A stretch of 15,201 nucleotides of DNA from Oscillospiraceae bacterium (GTDB lineage Bacteria > Bacillota > Clostridia > Oscillospirales > Oscillospiraceae), in NCBI GenBank assembly GCA_016287555.1, contig JAEFAK010000019.1, positions 1-15,201 on the forward strand. The letters run 5' to 3'. A model generated the notes under the pieces. That model searched no databases, was not told the DNA's origin, and worked only from the letters and a program-made list of their open reading frames with translations. Below are positions 12,971 through 15,201 of this stretch, in pieces (position 1 is the stretch's first letter; every line of letters starts with the position of its first letter). Made by a program: the position numbers and the translations under genes.

Positions 12971-13417
12971 TCAGAGTTCGTCCGTGTCGAGGATGAGCGT
13001 GACGGGACCGTCGTTTTCGCTCGTTACGAGCATGTCGGCTCCGAAGGAGCCTGTCGCGGTCTCGAAGCCCGCCTCGCGGCACAGGGAGATGAAGTATTCA
13101 TAGAGGGGTATCGCCGTGTCCGGCCTTGCGGAGGCGAGAAATTCCGGCCGCCTGCCGTGGGCGCAGCTGCCGTAGAGCGTGAACTGCGAGACGACGAGTA
13201 TCGCCCCGCCGGCCTCGGCGAGACCGAGGTTCATTTTGCCCGCGGCGTCCTCGAAGATGCGCAGCGAGCATATTTTTTTCGCGAGCTTTTCCGCCTCGGC
13301 GCGCGTGTCGTCGCGGTGGACGGCGAGCAGGATGAGAAGCCCGCCCTTTATCTCGCCTATCGTTTTTCCCTCCGTCGCGACGGAGGCCGATCTTACTCTT
13401 GTTACGACTGCTCTCAT
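12971..13417 (-). CDS. dtd: D-aminoacyl-tRNA deacylase
   Basis: Dtd removes D-amino acids, and glycine from tRNA-Ala, from mischarged tRNAs in the cytoplasm, acting as a chirality proofreader. The 148-residue length is typical. Signatures are MRAVVTRVRSASV at the start, LRIFEDAAGKMNL, the SQFTLYG active-site motif (77–83) and NDGPVTLILD near the end (135–144), which contains the Gly-cisPro pair. All are intact. GAGGTG four bases before ATG 13417 supports the start. It lies eight bases after the rel stop; rel–dtd linkage is widespread in Bacillota. Confidence 0.97.
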   Translation of the reverse strand: MRAVVTRVRSASVATEGKTIGEIKGGLLILLAVHRDDTRAEAEKLAKKICSLRIFEDAAGKMNLGLAEAGGAILVVSQFTLYGSCAHGRRPEFLASARPDTAIPLYEYFISLCREAGFETATGSFGADMLVTSENDGPVTLILDTDEL

Positions 13418-13425
13418 GGCTCACC

Positions 13426-15201
13426 TCAGACTCCGGGACGGCTGACTTCGACGACGTTGTTGATGAGCGAGAGCCGGCTCATGACGGAGGCGAGGACGGT
13501 GTTGTCCGGGACCTCGACCTGTATCGTGGCGACGGCCTTGCCGCCTCCGACCTCGGCCATGTTCATGGAGAGTATCTTGACCTTCGCCGCGTTCAGGACC
13601 GTCGCGACGTCGACGATGAGGCCGTTGCGGTCGCGCGCGTTCAGAGAGATAGTGGTCGTATAGAGCTCGCCGCCCGTCTCGCCCCAGCTGACGTCTATCC
13701 AGCGCCCCTCGTCCTCGCCTCTGGCGCGGGAATTGAGGTAGTTCTGGCACTCGGCGCGGTGGACGGATATGCCGTAGCCCTTGGTTATGAAGCCGACGAC
13801 CTTGTCCCCGGGGACGGGGGTGCAGCAGCGGGCGAATTTGATCAGGCAGTTGTCGACGCCCTGGACGACTATGCCGCGGACGGGGCGCGTCGAGGCGGGC
13901 GGCGCGTCGGAGAGAAGCTTGTCGGTCTTCTCGCGTTCGGCCTGCTGCCTGCGCGAGCGGATGACCTCCTCGCGGAAGCGGTTGACTGCGCGCGCCGTGC
14001 TCATGCCGCCGTAGCCTATGGCGGCGTACATCTCGTCAAGGCTCGAAACGGAGAGCTTTTTGAGCGCGGCGGAGATTATCTCGTCGTCGAGAAAATCGCT
14101 GGCGGAGAGGCGGTTGCGCTTCATCTCGGCCTCGAAGGCGGCCTTGCCGAACTCGATGTTCTCCTCCCGGCGCTCCTTCTTGAACCACTGCTTTATCTTG
14201 TTCTTGGCCTTGGTCGAGTGGGCGAGGGAGATCCAGTCGCGGCTCGGGCCTCTGGCCGTCTTGCTGGTCAGGACCTCGACTATGTCGCCGTTTTGCAGGA
14301 CGGTGTCGTAGGGCGTGATGCGCCCGTTGACCTTGGCTGAGGTCATGCTGTTGCCGACGTCGGAGTGGATGGCGTAGGCGAAGTCTATGGGGGTGGCGCC
14401 GGCGGGGAGGTTTATGACGTCGCCCTCCGGGGTGAAGACGAAGACCTCGTCGGCGAACATGTCTATCTTCAGATCCTGCACGAACTCGGTCGCGTCGCTG
14501 TCCTGCTGGGATTCGAGCAGCGTGCGTATCCAGGCGAATTTTTCCTCGCCCGCGTCGGCCGCGCCGAGGCCCTGCTTGTATTTCCAGTGGGCGGCGATGC
14601 CGTATTCGGCGGTATGGTGCATGTCCCAGGTGCGTATCTGCACCTCGAAGGGGATGCCCTCCGGCCCGACGACGGTCGTGTGGATGGACTGGTACATATT
14701 CGGCTTGGGCGTGCTTATATAGTCCTTGAATTTGCCCGCTATGGGCTTGAAAAGATCGTGGATGTGGCCGAGGACGTTGTAGCAGTCGGAGACGTCCGAG
14801 ACGATGACGCGGAAGGCGCACAGGTCGAAGACCTCGTCGAGAGACTTGTTCTGCGTATACATCTTGCGGTAGATGCTGTATATGTGCTTGATGCGGCCCG
14901 AGACGGCTGCGTCGATGCCGTATTCCTGCATCCTCGAGAGGATGCGGTTTTTTATCGTGTCCATGAATTCCTCGAGGACGGGCATGCGGCTGTCGAGCTT
15001 GGCGGTTATCTCGGTATAGCCCAGCGGATCGAGGTAGATAAGCGAGAGGTCCTCCAGCTCCCATTTTATCTTCTGGATGCCGAGGCGGTGCGCGATCGGG
15101 GCATAGACCTCCATCGTTTCGAGAGCCTTCTCGCGCTGCTTGTCGTGCGACTGGTATTCCATCGTGCGCATATTGTGCAGGCGGTCGGCTATCTTGATGA
15201 G
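13426..15201 (-). CDS. relA: Rel/SpoT-family (p)ppGpp synthetase/hydrolase, N-terminal end outside window
   Basis: The stringent-response enzyme that makes, and usually also degrades, (p)ppGpp on ribosomes. The frame is open to the right edge: 591 residues, missing about the first 140. Reading from the edge, KIADRLHNMRT (about 15165–15198) is the end of the HD hydrolase domain. The synthetase domain has GKFKDYI (14715–14737), a basic motif like the RxKD of bifunctional enzymes rather than the ExDD of RelA, and the EVQIRT catalytic segment (14629–14646). TGS is at about 14265–14455 (VFVFTPEGDVINLP). The zinc-finger region with CC is at 13804–13836 (FARCCTPVPGD). The C-terminal ACT domain is at about 13430–13670. 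The HD metal ligands further upstream cannot be seen, so hydrolase activity is inferred. Confidence 0.95.
   Translation of the reverse strand, partial: LIKIADRLHNMRTMEYQSHDKQREKALETMEVYAPIAHRLGIQKIKWELEDLSLIYLDPLGYTEITAKLDSRMPVLEEFMDTIKNRILSRMQEYGIDAAVSGRIKHIYSIYRKMYTQNKSLDEVFDLCAFRVIVSDVSDCYNVLGHIHDLFKPIAGKFKDYISTPKPNMYQSIHTTVVGPEGIPFEVQIRTWDMHHTAEYGIAAHWKYKQGLGAADAGEEKFAWIRTLLESQQDSDATEFVQDLKIDMFADEVFVFTPEGDVINLPAGATPIDFAYAIHSDVGNSMTSAKVNGRITPYDTVLQNGDIVEVLTSKTARGPSRDWISLAHSTKAKNKIKQWFKKERREENIEFGKAAFEAEMKRNRLSASDFLDDEIISAALKKLSVSSLDEMYAAIGYGGMSTARAVNRFREEVIRSRRQQAEREKTDKLLSDAPPASTRPVRGIVVQGVDNCLIKFARCCTPVPGDKVVGFITKGYGISVHRAECQNYLNSRARGEDEGRWIDVSWGETGGELYTTTISLNARDRNGLIVDVATVLNAAKVKILSMNMAEVGGGKAVATIQVEVPDNTVLASVMSRLSLINNVVEVSRPGV

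Overview
The window looks like chromosomal DNA from a GC-rich anaerobic member of the Clostridia (Bacillota), probably Oscillospiraceae-like. This rests on gene content and order: murA–yycJ–rlmH, and rel–dtd–metallo-hydrolase–hemZ, which is a familiar clostridial order. Other support comes from a glycyl-radical-activase-type radical SAM protein, Shine-Dalgarno sites of the GGAGG type, consensus SigA promoters and a tRNA-Leu with an encoded CCA end. No species can be named from the sequence alone.

Plus strand, 1–3690: a tightly packed housekeeping run. It holds the C-terminal part of MurA (cell-wall precursor synthesis), a YycJ/WalJ-type metallo-beta-lactamase-fold protein, RlmH (23S rRNA methyltransferase), a small DUF2007-type protein, and a phosphoglucomutase/phosphomannomutase coupled to it by an ATGA overlap. 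Positions 3703–5514 form a self-contained two-gene unit with its own promoter, a radical SAM activase and a divergent thymidylate-synthase homologue that overlap by one base, and a strong terminator. This pair is the most interesting item in the window.

Middle, 5607–9262: a secreted or membrane-anchored polysaccharide deacetylase (minus strand) sits back-to-back with a large flavin/Fe-S oxidoreductase of the 2,4-dienoyl-CoA reductase/Old Yellow Enzyme class (plus strand). In the oxidoreductase the usual active-site His and Tyr are replaced. Next comes a monocistronic tRNA-Leu(GAG) with perfect promoter boxes and a strong terminator. After it lies a cluster of palindromic repeats with tetraloop hairpins spaced by GATTTCAC, then a four-helix-bundle (S23/IVP family) gene with lower GC than its neighbours. 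This block looks like a later arrival.

Minus strand, 15201–9277: a second housekeeping run read leftward. It holds Rel (ppGpp synthetase, amino end outside the window), Dtd (D-aminoacyl-tRNA deacylase), a glyoxalase-II-like hydrolase, HemZ (radical SAM coproporphyrinogen dehydrogenase family), a uridine-kinase-like P-loop kinase, and a cytidylate-kinase-like protein that has its own promoter. Most junctions overlap or are short, suggesting one transcript with translational coupling. A shared hairpin at 9230–9262 ends this run and the convergent four-helix-bundle gene.
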